In this document: in pieces, positions 25,721 through 33,771 of the stretch
Layout of the letters: every line of letters starts with the position of its first letter
How positions within the stretch are numbered: the stretch's first letter is position 1
Source of the DNA: JACCTH01 sp050741915
GTDB taxonomy: Bacteria > Actinomycetota > Acidimicrobiia > Spongiisociales > ZC4RG35
Length of the DNA stretch: 39,280 bases
NCBI GenBank assembly: GCA_050741915.1
Contig: JBOGEX010000049.1
Coordinates: forward strand, 1 to 39,280
Direction of reading: 5' to 3'
Notes under the pieces: generated by a model
Databases searched by the model: none
Told to the model about the DNA's origin: nothing
What the model saw: the letters and a program-made list of their open reading frames with translations, nothing else
Position numbers and translations under genes: made by a program

Positions 25721-27814
25721 TTACGATTCGAGTGCCTGATCGATGGCGGTTGTGATTCGGTGCTCGTTGACTAGTGCATGTTTTTCGATGGCGAACTGCG
25801 GCCAGGGAGCGTCGAATCCGGTTACGCGCGCAATCGCACCGCGGAGCGAGTAGAGGCATTTCTCGGCCACAGTGGCAGCGACTTCAGAAGCGACCCCGGC
25901 CGAACCCTGCGCCTCCTGGACTACCAGCAACCTCCCGGTTTTCTCGACCGAGGTGATGACCGTCTCCCGATCCCAGGGGAAGAGGGTCCTCAGATCGATG
26001 ACTTCGACCGGGCGCTGAGCCGCTGCCTTCAAGGCCTGAGGCACCATCCCGCCGTACGTAACGAGGGTTAGCTCAGAACCTTCCTGTCGGATTCGGGCCC
26101 GGCCAATGGGAATTTCGTACCACTGGGAGGGAACCGGTTCACGGCCCGCCCGATAGAGAACCTTGGGCTCGAGGAAGATCACCGGATCGGGGCTGACCAG
26201 GGCGGAGGCCAAAAGGCCCTTGGCGTCCCATGGAGTCGAAGGGCAAATCACGATCAGACCGGGGGCGTGCACGAAGTACGCCTCGGGGGAGTCGCAGTGG
26301 TGCTCGTGGGCAGCGATGCCAGCGCCGTTGGGGAACCTGACAACCACTGGCACCGAGACATTGCCCCGGGTACGAAAGCGGAAGCGGCCGAGATGGGAGA
26401 CGATCTGGTCGAAGGCCGGGTAGACGAAGCCGTCGAACTGAATCTCAGCAATTGGACGTGCACCGGCCATGGCCATGCCTATCGCACATCCGACGATCCC
26501 CGACTCGTTGAGCGGGGTATCGATCACTCTCTCTTCCCCGAAGCGCTCCTGCAGGTTCTCCGTGATTCGGAAGACCCCTCCGGAGAGTCCGACATCTTCA
26601 CCGAGGACGATCGCTTCCGGATTGGACTCCATCGCCTGCATCAATGCAGCATTGATGGCGTCGGCCATCGTCATCGACTCGGTAGGACCACCCGGTGCCG
26701 GATCGAGTCCGATCTCCCATAGCTCGTCCGTAGGGAAGCTGGTGGGGGTCTCGCCATTTGCTGCCTGGGTGGCGTGGAGTTGTTCGACCAAAAGCGCTGG
26801 GATTCTTTTGTACGCGTGACGGATTGCGTCGTCGCGGCCCGGGAGTGGTCGCGACTCGATATCGGTGATCGCCGCCTCGACCTGATCGGCCACCTCCATC
26901 GCCACCTTCTCTCCCACCTGAACGTCCCATTGGCCGCGCTCTTCGAGAAAGCTCCGGAGGCGTTCGATGGGATCGAGTTTTCGCCACGCCTGCTCCTCCT
27001 CGAAGGGTCGATAGCGGCGGGCATCGTCGGCGGTGGCGTGAGCGCCATAGCGATAGGTCATCGCTTCGATGAGTGTTGGTCCCTCCCCGGCGCGGGCCCG
27101 ATCCACGGCCCGAAGGGTGACCTCGTACATCGCCAGCACGTCCATCCCGTCAACTCGCACCCCGGGAAATCCGTATGCCTCGGCCTTTTGGGCGATAGTG
27201 GCGGAAGCCGTCTGCTTCTCGTAGGGAACCGAGATGGCATAAAGGTTGTTGGCGCAGATGAACACAGTCGGGGTCTTCCAGACCCCAGCGAAGTTCATGC
27301 CCGAGTGGAAGTCGACCTCGGAGGTGGCGCCATCACCGAAGTAGGTAACGGTGACGTCGTCCTCGCCTCGGAGCTTAGACATATAGGAGTAACCAACGGC
27401 GTGCGGTAGCTGGCTGGCAATCGGGACGGTGGTGATTCCCATCCGATACTTGAGGATGTCCCAGTCTCGATTGGGGAGGCCCCGCCAGTAGGACATGACG
27501 ACATCGATCGGCAAGCCCCGGGCGAGTTGGACCCCGTGCTCTCGATAGGAGGGAAAGACGAAGTCGTTCGAGGCGAGTGCAAGGGCGGATCCAACCTGAA
27601 CCGCTTCCTGACCTTCGAGCATCGGATAAGTGCCGATGCGACCCTGTCGCTGCAATGCCAGCATCCGGCGATCGAACTCGCGGGAGAGGACCATGAGCCG
27701 GTACATCTCGGCCAGTAGCGACTCGGACAACGCGAGATCGGGGTCTGTTGGCTTGCCATCGGGCGCCAGCAGCTGAAAGGTCTGGTAGTCCGCCAAGCGA
27801 GTTGAGTTTGCCAC
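25721..27814 (-). CDS. 2-oxoacid dehydrogenase E1, alpha and beta subunits fused
   Basis: A 697-residue thiamine-diphosphate enzyme that decarboxylates pyruvate or a branched-chain 2-oxoacid and passes the acyl group to a lipoyl E2. Residues 1-350 or so form E1alpha: FPSYREHGVQLARGL, GDGATSEVDFHSGMNFA with NN after it for cofactor and magnesium binding, and YRYGAHATADDARRYR. From about 385 follows E1beta: MTMADAINAALMQAM, LGEDVGLSGGVFRIT, DTPLNESGIVGCAIGMAM and the C-terminal transketolase domain. The two subunits are usually separate genes; fused forms are known. No E2 or E3 gene is near. The start is a GTG with no Shine-Dalgarno, 13 bases from the divergent hisC frame. The substrate is not determinable, although similarity favours a branched-chain type. 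Confidence 0.9.
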   Translation of the reverse strand: MANSTRLADYQTFQLLAPDGKPTDPDLALSESLLAEMYRLMVLSREFDRRMLALQRQGRIGTYPMLEGQEAVQVGSALALASNDFVFPSYREHGVQLARGLPIDVVMSYWRGLPNRDWDILKYRMGITTVPIASQLPHAVGYSYMSKLRGEDDVTVTYFGDGATSEVDFHSGMNFAGVWKTPTVFICANNLYAISVPYEKQTASATIAQKAEAYGFPGVRVDGMDVLAMYEVTLRAVDRARAGEGPTLIEAMTYRYGAHATADDARRYRPFEEEQAWRKLDPIERLRSFLEERGQWDVQVGEKVAMEVADQVEAAITDIESRPLPGRDDAIRHAYKRIPALLVEQLHATQAANGETPTSFPTDELWEIGLDPAPGGPTESMTMADAINAALMQAMESNPEAIVLGEDVGLSGGVFRITENLQERFGEERVIDTPLNESGIVGCAIGMAMAGARPIAEIQFDGFVYPAFDQIVSHLGRFRFRTRGNVSVPVVVRFPNGAGIAAHEHHCDSPEAYFVHAPGLIVICPSTPWDAKGLLASALVSPDPVIFLEPKVLYRAGREPVPSQWYEIPIGRARIRQEGSELTLVTYGGMVPQALKAAAQRPVEVIDLRTLFPWDRETVITSVEKTGRLLVVQEAQGSAGVASEVAATVAEKCLYSLRGAIARVTGFDAPWPQFAIEKHALVNEHRITTAIDQALES

Positions 27815-27827
27815 GTTTTCTAGCTTT

Positions 27828-28961
27828 TTGAGCAGGGCTAGCCTCGAAAAGGTGCCATCGATTCGAGCGGGCGTTGACCGCCTTTCGCCCTACGTGGCTG
27901 GTCGCCCTATCGAGGAAGTCGCAAGGGAGGTAGGAATCGATCCCAGCTCGATCATCAAATTGGCCTCGAACGAAAGTCCGCTGCCTCCGTTTCCCGAGGT
28001 GATCGAAGTCATCGCCAGAAACGCCGGGTCCCTGAATCGGTATCCAGACAACGGCTGGAACGAAGTGGCGAGGGCGGTCGGAGATTGGCTCGACGTAGAC
28101 GAGAAGAACCTGATGTTCGCCGGCGGCAGCTCCGAGCTCCTAAGGGTGTTCGCCTTGGCGGTGGGTGGAGTCGGGACGAGTGCGGTCTATCCCTGGCCTT
28201 CGTTCATCATTTATCGCCTGGCTTCGGTACTTGCCGCCAGTGAGGCGATCGAGGTGCCGTTGACCGCCGATCACAAGCTCGATCCCGAGGGTCTCGTCAA
28301 GGCAATCAGGGGCGATACGACGATCCTTTACCTTTGCAACCCCAACAATCCCACGGGTTCCTATCTCGGTTTCGACCACGTCAAAAAGGTGATCGACGGC
28401 GTGCCGGACTCGGTACTGGTTGTGGTTGACGAGGCCTATTTCGAGTACGGGACCGCTCCCGACTACCAGAGCGCCATCTCCGAGGCGCTCGCCCGACCCA
28501 ACGTTGTTGTTACGAGGACGTTCTCGAAGGTATTCGGGCTTGCCGGCCTCCGCGTCGGATACGCCGTCGGTCAGGCAGGGACTCTGCTCGAGCTGCGGCG
28601 AGCACAGGCTCCTTTCGCCGTCGGAACCTTGGGCATGGTCGCCGCCACGGAAGCCGTGCGGCATCCAAGCCGGATCCGAGAACGAGTTCTCGCCAACGAA
28701 TCCGAACGCGAGCGCCTTTCCGACCAGCTCGGCGCCCGCCAGATCGAATACGTCCCGTCGCAAGCCAACTTCGTCTATCTCCGACCCAGCCCGGGACGCA
28801 GCCTCGAAGGCGAATTGCTGCAGGCAGGGGTGATTGTGCGGGAATTCGCTGATGATTGGCTTCGAGTTACGGTCGGCACTGTCGACGAGAACGACCGCTT
28901 CCTGTTAGAACTCGATCGTCTTTTGCATACCGAAGCACGCTCCGACCTGAGAGGACCTTGA
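27828..28961 (+). CDS. hisC: histidinol-phosphate aminotransferase (HisC-like)
   Basis: A fold-type I PLP aminotransferase of up to 377 residues, acting in histidine biosynthesis or as an aromatic aminotransferase. Visible are KLASNESPLPPFP, LNRYPDNGW, CNPNNPTGS, VVVDEAYFEY, the PLP lysine in TRTFSKVFGLAGLRVGY, and SQANFVYLR. HisC and phenylalanine aminotransferases (Pat) cannot be told apart safely, and no other his genes are nearby. The start is uncertain: the frame opens with a TTG at 27828, while a GTG at 27852 (MPSIRAGVDRLSPY) is equally reasonable. Two small genes follow with one-base overlaps and are probably co-transcribed. Confidence 0.87.
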   Translation: MSRASLEKVPSIRAGVDRLSPYVAGRPIEEVAREVGIDPSSIIKLASNESPLPPFPEVIEVIARNAGSLNRYPDNGWNEVARAVGDWLDVDEKNLMFAGGSSELLRVFALAVGGVGTSAVYPWPSFIIYRLASVLAASEAIEVPLTADHKLDPEGLVKAIRGDTTILYLCNPNNPTGSYLGFDHVKKVIDGVPDSVLVVVDEAYFEYGTAPDYQSAISEALARPNVVVTRTFSKVFGLAGLRVGYAVGQAGTLLELRRAQAPFAVGTLGMVAATEAVRHPSRIRERVLANESERERLSDQLGARQIEYVPSQANFVYLRPSPGRSLEGELLQAGVIVREFADDWLRVTVGTVDENDRFLLELDRLLHTEARSDLRGP

Positions 28962-29368
28962 TGCCAACTTTGGAAGAGTTCTGCACCATCACCGGCAATC
29001 TCGCACCGCGCATGGTTGGCAACACCCCGCAGGGCACTCGAATCGACTTCGGATTCGAAGGAACCGCCACCTCGTCTCATTGGGAAGGAGCGCGTCCGGT
29101 GAAGGGTGTTGATTACGCGACTGTTCGTGGCGATCAGAACATGGACCTCGATATCAGAGCAACTATCGGCGAGAAGCGGGAGACAGTGTCTTACCGCGGC
29201 ACCGGAGTCTCGATTGTCATAAGCCCCACCGAAGCGCGACCGCAAGAGCTGCTCACTTTTGCTACCGGTAACGCCGACCTGGCTTGGCTCAACACCGCGG
29301 TTGGAGTCGGGCTCGGGGGAGGCAAGGACGGTAAAATCGAGATCAAGGTCTACATAGTTAGGGACTAA
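28961..29368 (+). CDS. DUF3237 family protein
   Basis: A 135-residue protein with the DUF3237 (UPF0311) core: FEGTATSSHWEGARPVKGVDY, then NMDLDIRATIGE, YRGTGVSI and a C-terminal AWLNTAVGVGLGG with a final beta strand IEIKVYIV. The family is a small beta-barrel of unknown function, often near catabolic genes. The ATG overlaps the hisC stop by one base (TGATG), and the next gene overlaps its own stop in the same way, so translation of the three genes looks coupled. Nothing in the sequence shows a catalytic site. Confidence 0.83.
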   Translation: MPTLEEFCTITGNLAPRMVGNTPQGTRIDFGFEGTATSSHWEGARPVKGVDYATVRGDQNMDLDIRATIGEKRETVSYRGTGVSIVISPTEARPQELLTFATGNADLAWLNTAVGVGLGGGKDGKIEIKVYIVRD

Positions 29369-29955
29369 TGGTCGACACAATCGGCTTGCTGGCAGGCACC
29401 GGGTGGGCGGCCGGGCTCAATCTCTATCTGGTCACTTTTTTGCTTGGCCTCGCTGGCCGCCTCGACTGGCTTGACGTTCCCTCGGTATTGCAACGAACCG
29501 ACGTGATGATCGTGGCCGGTGTGCTGTACGGCATCGAGTTCCTCGCCGACAAGGTCCCCTTCATCGACAACGTCTGGGATGCGATCCACACGTTCGTCCG
29601 TCCTTTGGGAGCGGGAGCGCTGGGCTACGTGATCGCGGGCGACTCTCCGTCGGTTGGAGCTGCGGTGGGAGCCCTCCTCACCGGGGCGCTGGCGCTTTCG
29701 GCCCACTCCACGAAGGCCACTACTCGAGCGGCGGTAAACACCTCCCCTGAGCCGTTCTCGAATATCGCCCTGTCTCTGTTCGAAGACGGTTTGGTGGCCG
29801 GTCTTGTCGCCTTGGCAATAACCAATCCTGTGATCACGCTCGTGGTGGTGATTGTCTTTGCGATCCTCGGGATCTGGTTGGTGGTGACGTTCTTCGGGGC
29901 GATCAAACGGGTGCGGGCCCGGCGGGCTACACACGCTCCGCCTACTCCCGGCTAG
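29368..29955 (+). CDS. DUF4126 family membrane protein
   Basis: A 195-residue integral membrane protein with about five hydrophobic segments and a basic C-terminal tail (KRVRARRATHAPPTPG). GTGWAAGLNLYLVTFLLGLAGR at the N-terminus, IEFLADKVPFIDNVWDAIHTFVRPLGA and the glycine-rich segment SVGAAVGALLTGALALSAHSTKA match DUF4126, a family of unknown function. The ATG shares one base with the preceding stop (TAATG). It is the last gene of the hisC cluster; an imperfectly placed inverted repeat lies 20 bases downstream. Confidence 0.83.
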   Translation: MVDTIGLLAGTGWAAGLNLYLVTFLLGLAGRLDWLDVPSVLQRTDVMIVAGVLYGIEFLADKVPFIDNVWDAIHTFVRPLGAGALGYVIAGDSPSVGAAVGALLTGALALSAHSTKATTRAAVNTSPEPFSNIALSLFEDGLVAGLVALAITNPVITLVVVIVFAILGIWLVVTFFGAIKRVRARRATHAPPTPG

Positions 29956-29975
29956 CACCGTGGCGGGAGACGAAT

Positions 29976-30010
29976 CTGCGCGGATTTTCTTGACCTATAA
30001 GCCCGCGCAG
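29976..30010. terminator. inverted repeat after the hisC cluster
   Basis: CTGCGCGG (29976-29983) and CCGCGCAG (30003-30010) are perfect inverted arms with a 19-base AT-rich loop. It is placed where the hisC-DUF3237-DUF4126 transcript would end, but the loop is long and no T-run follows. Confidence 0.35.
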
Positions 30011-30204
30011 TACGTGTCGAGGCTTCGCCGGGCTGTCTCGACTACCACTTCCACTCCACCAACAACGACCCCGACCTCTTCATGATCTACGAGAACTGGC
30101 GGTGTCGCAAAGATCTCGACGACCATCTAGAGATGCCCTATGTCTCGGTGTGGGCTGAGCGCGGGCATGAACTGCTCGCGGCAGACGTGGAGATCAGGTT
30201 TTAA
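30001..30204 (+). pseudogene. remnant of an ABM-type monooxygenase domain protein
   Basis: Read from 30001 this frame encodes VEASPGCLDYHFHSTNNDP, LFMIYENWRCRKDLDDHLEM and a short tail ending at TAA 30204. The pattern matches the second half of small antibiotic-biosynthesis-monooxygenase (ABM/YgiN-like) proteins, in which a Pro-Gly-Cys turn, FxxYExW and LDxHLxxP are typical. The first half is missing: a TAA sits at 29998-30000 and no ATG, GTG or TTG with a ribosome-binding site precedes the homologous part. It looks like a 5'-truncated gene. The following 105 bases to the mazF-like gene hold nothing recognisable. Confidence 0.6.
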
Positions 30205-30309
30205 ACCGTGCACAGCTCCTACAGGCCCCTAGTTCGAACAGAAGTTCCAAGTCCTCACCCCCGACGAGTTCGGAGATTTCACCGACGGGGTGTCTTGGAA
30301 GTCTGAACC

Positions 30310-30618
30310 TCAGCAACCGAGGGCGTAACCGACTGCCCAGCACACCTTGCCCATGGTGTCACCATCGACAGTGCCAACGTACGACGTGAGCGACGACTTT
30401 GCGACCGTGTGCAAACCGTCGCAGTTGATCACCGAGTGCCGTTCGAGTCCTGCGTCGTCGTGATCGAACTCGACCTCCGCGGCGAGACCGCGAATCGACG
30501 TGGTGACCTCGGCAACGGTGACGAGCTCTCGAACATCGATGACTTCGGGGCGAGTTAGAACGAGAACCGGTCGGGTCTTGCGGCCAACCTGTGCCAACCA
30601 GATCTCTGCTCGTGTCAC
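30310..30618 (-). CDS. MazF/PemK-type endoribonuclease toxin
   Basis: A 102-residue protein with the MazF fold: TRAEIWLAQVGRKTRPVLVLTRPEV at the N-terminus, including the conserved Arg-Pro after the first strand, then LVTVAEVTTSIRGLAAEVEF, HSVINCDGLHTVAKSSL and a last helix around GDTMGKVCWAVGYALG. MazF toxins cut mRNA at short sites. The GTG at 30618 overlaps the antitoxin stop by four bases (GTGA); the longer frame to 30648 lies inside the antitoxin gene and adds an unrelated basic stretch. The antitoxin precedes it, the usual order for these modules. Confidence 0.85.
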   Translation of the reverse strand: MTRAEIWLAQVGRKTRPVLVLTRPEVIDVRELVTVAEVTTSIRGLAAEVEFDHDDAGLERHSVINCDGLHTVAKSSLTSYVGTVDGDTMGKVCWAVGYALGC

Positions 30619-30824
30619 TCGTCGCCCCACGCTTCGGCGTCGTGCCAAAACTGATCGGGTCGCTCGGGGACTCGCTCGTACGCGGCTCGATCGACCTCGG
30701 TTAGCGCCGCGCGAACCGCAGCCGCTACTCCGTCCCGGGCGGCAGCCGAGATGTTGACGTCGAGTTGACGTGCACGCCGGGCTAACGCCACATCGAGCGA
30801 AAACGATGCGCGTGTTGTAGCCAT
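30615..30824 (-). CDS. antitoxin of the MazF-type toxin (MazE/ribbon-helix-helix-like)
   Basis: A 69-residue protein starting MATTRASFSLDVALARRARQLDVN, a ribbon-helix-helix-like DNA-binding beginning, and ending in an acidic tail with RPDQFWHDAEAWGDE that would wrap the toxin. It is placed directly before and overlapping the MazF-type gene. Inference: it neutralises the toxin and represses the operon. The ATG at 30824 lacks a clear ribosome-binding site; another start is not obvious. The flanking DNA is degraded, as is common around horizontally moved toxin-antitoxin pairs. Confidence 0.8.
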   Translation of the reverse strand: MATTRASFSLDVALARRARQLDVNISAAARDGVAAAVRAALTEVDRAAYERVPERPDQFWHDAEAWGDE

Positions 30825-30831
30825 ACTTTCA

Positions 30832-30847
30832 TGCTAGCACCTCGTGC
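30832..30847. promoter_or_regulatory. palindromes upstream of the mazEF-like operon
   Basis: TGCTAGCA (30832-30839) is an 8-base perfect palindrome and overlaps GCAC-CTC-GTGC (30837-30847). They lie 8 to 23 bases upstream of the antitoxin start, a likely place for autoregulatory binding by the ribbon-helix-helix-like antitoxin. Position and symmetry are the only support. Confidence 0.35.
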
Positions 30848-30955
30848 ATAAAGGACCGTGGCAAAAGTCATGATCGCTGGCCACCGACTTCATGTCTTAC
30901 GAGACTGGCGGAGCGCTACGTTCGTCGTGGTGGCCCGGCAGTGGACGGTCGTAGG

Positions 30956-31198
30956 TCACAACCGAGACAGCAGGAAAGAGGGGCAGCTTATGAGCATCTC
31001 GGACGCGAGCGTCTGAACAATAGGCCGGGACGAGCTGGTGGGGTCCTCTTTCCGCAGCCGGGTTGCCGCATCGAGCGCCATGTACTTCTCAACTTCCGGT
31101 CGCAACGCATGTCCGATATGAACTGCTGTGGCCACGATCGGGCTCTCACTGGAGGCGCGCCGAAAGCGGGCAAAAGGCATTTCCAGGTTTGTACCCAC
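30956..31198 (-). pseudogene. probable remnant of an N-formylglutamate amidohydrolase-like gene
   Basis: The minus strand encodes MPFARFRRASSESPIVATAV, HIGHALRPEVEKYMAL and DAATRLRKEDPTSS. This resembles my recollection of actinobacterial N-formylglutamate amidohydrolase-like proteins, which have a VATAVHxGHxLRPEV segment and a RLREEDPFT segment near the N-terminus. After the Glu-Asp-Pro the similarity seems to continue in another frame (LLFRRSRP), and the frame ends after 80 residues, far short of a roughly 250-residue enzyme. It therefore looks like a frameshifted, 3'-deleted gene. Such an enzyme would suit the histidine-degradation genes nearby. The rest of 30848-31325 holds nothing I can support. 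The match is from memory and moderately certain. Confidence 0.42.
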
Positions 31199-31325
31199 GC
31201 CAGCGAACGGTTAAACGGCGGGCCGCGCGGTGATTCAGGTCCCCAGGCGGCCTCAATATGCTCGCTCCATGATCCGCACCGCCCACCGACTACCTACTAG
31301 AAGTTGAACTTCCCAGTTCATGGGG

Positions 31326-32114
31326 CTATGAGTTGTCGCTTTCAATCGATGTGAATTTCACCGGCCTCTTCTCGAGGAAGGCCCGCATCCCTTCGAGGTG
31401 ATCCGGAGTCACTCCCAGCTCACCTTGCACGATTCTCTCCTCATCGAGGGCGTCGAGGAAGCCAGATGAGGTCGTTCCGTAGAGAATCTTGCGGTTGGCC
31501 GCAAAGGCAACGGTCGGACCTTGGGCGAGTGCCTTCGCTTGCGTCATCGCCTCTGCCAGGACATCGTCGGGTGAGACTGCTCGGACCAGACCCAGCGTTT
31601 CGGCTTCCGACGCCGCCATGCGGCGGTTGGTCATAGTGAACTCGAGCGCCCGGGCCAACCCGAGATGGTGGACGAGCAACCAGGTCGATCCCGTGTCGGG
31701 GATGAGGCCGAGGCCGATGAAGGCTGACAAGAAGTAGGTCTCCGACGACATGATTCGGAGATCGCATCCCAAGGCGAGAGCCATTCCCGCTCCGGCCGCG
31801 ACGCCATTGATTGCGGACACCGTCGGCACCTTCGCTGCATAAAGCGCGGTCGCCATCGGGTTGAACCGCTCTGCCAACACCCGGCTGAGATCAGGGCCAC
31901 CGGTCTCGTATTCGCTCATCAGATCTGAAAGGTCGGCGCCGGCACAGAAGGCCTTGCCTGAACCAGTCAGAACGACGGCTCGGGCTTCATCGCCGGCTCG
32001 GTCGAGGGCGGTGACGAGGCCGGAGGCGAGTTCGGCCGAAACCGAGTTGAAGCGTTCGGGTCGGGAGAGGGTGATCACCGCCACGTCCCCATCGACCTGA
32101 TAATGAACGGCCAT
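31326..32114 (-). CDS. enoyl-CoA hydratase/isomerase (crotonase superfamily, PaaG-like)
   Basis: A 262-residue crotonase-fold enzyme acting on CoA thioesters. Seen are ITLSRPERFNSVS, the oxyanion-hole segment GSGKAFCAGADLSDL, and VSAINGVAAGAGMALALGCD with the second backbone amide. GLGLIPDTGSTWLLVHHLG carries an Asp where hydratases have the second catalytic Glu, as in PaaG-type isomerases, so isomerisation is as likely as hydration. The start at 32114 was chosen because the long frame upstream (to 32651) runs through hutH and has no similarity. It is divergent from hutH with 84 bases between the starts, so the two may share a control region. Confidence 0.9.
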   Translation of the reverse strand: MAVHYQVDGDVAVITLSRPERFNSVSAELASGLVTALDRAGDEARAVVLTGSGKAFCAGADLSDLMSEYETGGPDLSRVLAERFNPMATALYAAKVPTVSAINGVAAGAGMALALGCDLRIMSSETYFLSAFIGLGLIPDTGSTWLLVHHLGLARALEFTMTNRRMAASEAETLGLVRAVSPDDVLAEAMTQAKALAQGPTVAFAANRKILYGTTSSGFLDALDEERIVQGELGVTPDHLEGMRAFLEKRPVKFTSIESDNS

Positions 32115-32198
32115 CGCCGCAGGGTAACTCTGGTCGTCTTGGCCGGTCGAAGCCCGGAGGCCCTGCGAACCCAGTGCCCAAAACGCTATACCGGGAGC

Positions 32199-33725
32199 AT
32201 GCAGGTAGTGGTCACGGGCGATCCGTTGACAGTCGAGGAAGTCGTCGCCGTGGCGCGGCGCCGAGCGTCCGCCGTGCTCGGTCGAAAGGTTGCAGCTCGC
32301 ATGGCGCCGGCTCGACGCGTGGTCGAGGCGGCGCTCGCTTCCGACGCGGTCGTCTACGGAGTCACCACCGGGTTTGGCGCTCTCGCCTCGACCAGGGTGG
32401 GGAGGGAGGAGGCGGCCGATCTCCAGGTCAATCTGCTCCGCAGTCACGCCGCCGGAGTGGGAGAGCCCCTTCCGGACGGGCTCGTGCGGGCGATGCTCCT
32501 CCTTCGAGCGCGGACCCTGAGCCAAGGCCACTCGGGGATCCGGCCCGTGGTGGTGGAGCGACTGCTCGACTTGCTCGCCGCCGACCTCCTTCCGGTCGTG
32601 CCCGGCCTGGGCTCGGTGGGAGCGTCTGGCGACCTGGCTCCCTTCGCCCATCTCGCCTTGCCTCTGATCGGCGAAGGCAGGGTGCGATCAGGCGGTCGCG
32701 TAGTCGAAGCGAGCGAAGGTCTGAGGGCGGCGGGCCTGGAGCCGGTCAGGCTCGAGGCCAAGGAAGGTCTTTCTCTTCTCAACGGGACCGAGGGAATGCT
32801 GGCCATGACCTGTCTCGGGATCGACCGGGCGGCGCGACTCTCGAGGGCGGCAGACGCCAGCTGCGCCATGTCGGTCGAAGCGCTGCTCGGTTCGTCCCGA
32901 CCGTTCCGAGCCGACATCCACAAATTGCGACCGCACCCCGGCCAACTCCAGTCGGCTCGACGCATTGCCCACTTACTCGAAGGCTCGGAGTTGGGCGCAA
33001 GCCATGCCGACGACTTCGCCCACGCCGTGCAGGACGCATACTCCCTCCGTTGCGCCCCCCAAGTGCATGGCGCGGTCAACGACACCATTGAGCACGGCCG
33101 CCGGGTGGCCTCGGTCGAGCTGGGAGCCGTGGTCGACAATCCGATCGTCTTTCCCGAGACGAGCGAGGTGGTCTCGGGAGGCAATTTCCATGGCGCGCCT
33201 CTGGGCTTCGTCCTTGACTTCGTCGGCATCGCAGTGACCGAGCTGGGATCGATCTCCGAGCGCCGGATAGATCGCATGTTGGATCCACAACACTCCTCGG
33301 GGCTGCCAGCGTTTCTGTCGCCGTCGGCGGGTCTTCATTCCGGCTACATGCTGGCTCAGTACACCGCGGCTGCCCTGGTGGCCGAGTGTCGGGTTCTCTC
33401 CCATCCCGCTTCGATCGATTCGATTCCGACCTCAGGATCGCAAGAGGACCATGTGTCGATGGGGTGGGGAGCAGGACGGAAGCTGGGTGAGATCCTTGAC
33501 AACATCGCCCGAGTCATAGCCGCCGAGCTCGTTGTCGCTGCCCAAGGAATCGAGTTCCGCAAGCCGCTTCGTCCTGCTCCGGGAGTGGAAGCAATTTGGC
33601 AGGGCGTCCGCGAGATCGTGCCGGTCCTCACGGCCGATCGACCCATCGGAGAAGAGGTCGAGGCCATCGCCTCCTTCCTCGAGGCAGGGCGCGTAGATGA
33701 AATCTGCGGCTGGAAAGACCTGTAG
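32199..33725 (+). CDS. hutH: histidine ammonia-lyase
   Basis: A 508-residue cytoplasmic enzyme that removes ammonia from L-histidine to give urocanate, the first step of histidine degradation. The self-processing triad that forms the MIO cofactor is Ala142-Ser143-Gly144 in GSVGASGDLAPFAHLALPL, at the same numbering as in the Pseudomonas enzyme. YGVTTGFGALA, LLRSHAAGVGEPL, QDAYSLRCAPQVHGA, DNPIVF and SGGNFHG follow in family order. The ATG at 32199 has GGGAG just upstream; the frame extends back to 32103 without similarity. An unknown gene and hutU follow on the same strand, so it is likely the first gene of the hut transcript. Confidence 0.95.
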   Translation: MQVVVTGDPLTVEEVVAVARRRASAVLGRKVAARMAPARRVVEAALASDAVVYGVTTGFGALASTRVGREEAADLQVNLLRSHAAGVGEPLPDGLVRAMLLLRARTLSQGHSGIRPVVVERLLDLLAADLLPVVPGLGSVGASGDLAPFAHLALPLIGEGRVRSGGRVVEASEGLRAAGLEPVRLEAKEGLSLLNGTEGMLAMTCLGIDRAARLSRAADASCAMSVEALLGSSRPFRADIHKLRPHPGQLQSARRIAHLLEGSELGASHADDFAHAVQDAYSLRCAPQVHGAVNDTIEHGRRVASVELGAVVDNPIVFPETSEVVSGGNFHGAPLGFVLDFVGIAVTELGSISERRIDRMLDPQHSSGLPAFLSPSAGLHSGYMLAQYTAAALVAECRVLSHPASIDSIPTSGSQEDHVSMGWGAGRKLGEILDNIARVIAAELVVAAQGIEFRKPLRPAPGVEAIWQGVREIVPVLTADRPIGEEVEAIASFLEAGRVDEICGWKDL

Positions 33726-33735
33726 GGGCGGCTGC

Positions 33736-33764
33736 GATTCTCCGATATGAGTTTCGGAGGAATC
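33736..33764 (+). promoter_or_regulatory. hairpin covering the ribosome-binding site of the unknown hut-region gene
   Basis: GATTCTCCGA (33736-33745) can pair with TCGGAGGAATC (33754-33764), with one bulged G and an 8-base loop. The right arm contains the GGAGG that serves the ATG at 33772, so folding would hide the ribosome-binding site. It may tune translation of that gene or be a weak attenuator after hutH. Confidence 0.4.
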
Positions 33765-33771
33765 TCACTTC

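Noticed and set aside
30205..30309. Possible tRNA-like TTCGAA motif (CTAGTTCGAACAG).
   Set aside because: No acceptor or anticodon stems can be built around it.
32115..32651. Extension of the PaaG-like gene by 179 codons.
   Set aside because: It lies antisense to hutH, has no crotonase similarity, and the ATG at 32114 gives the normal length.
32103..33277. Several long frames on both strands within hutH.
   Set aside because: Typical high-GC shadow frames; only the 32199-33725 frame carries family motifs.
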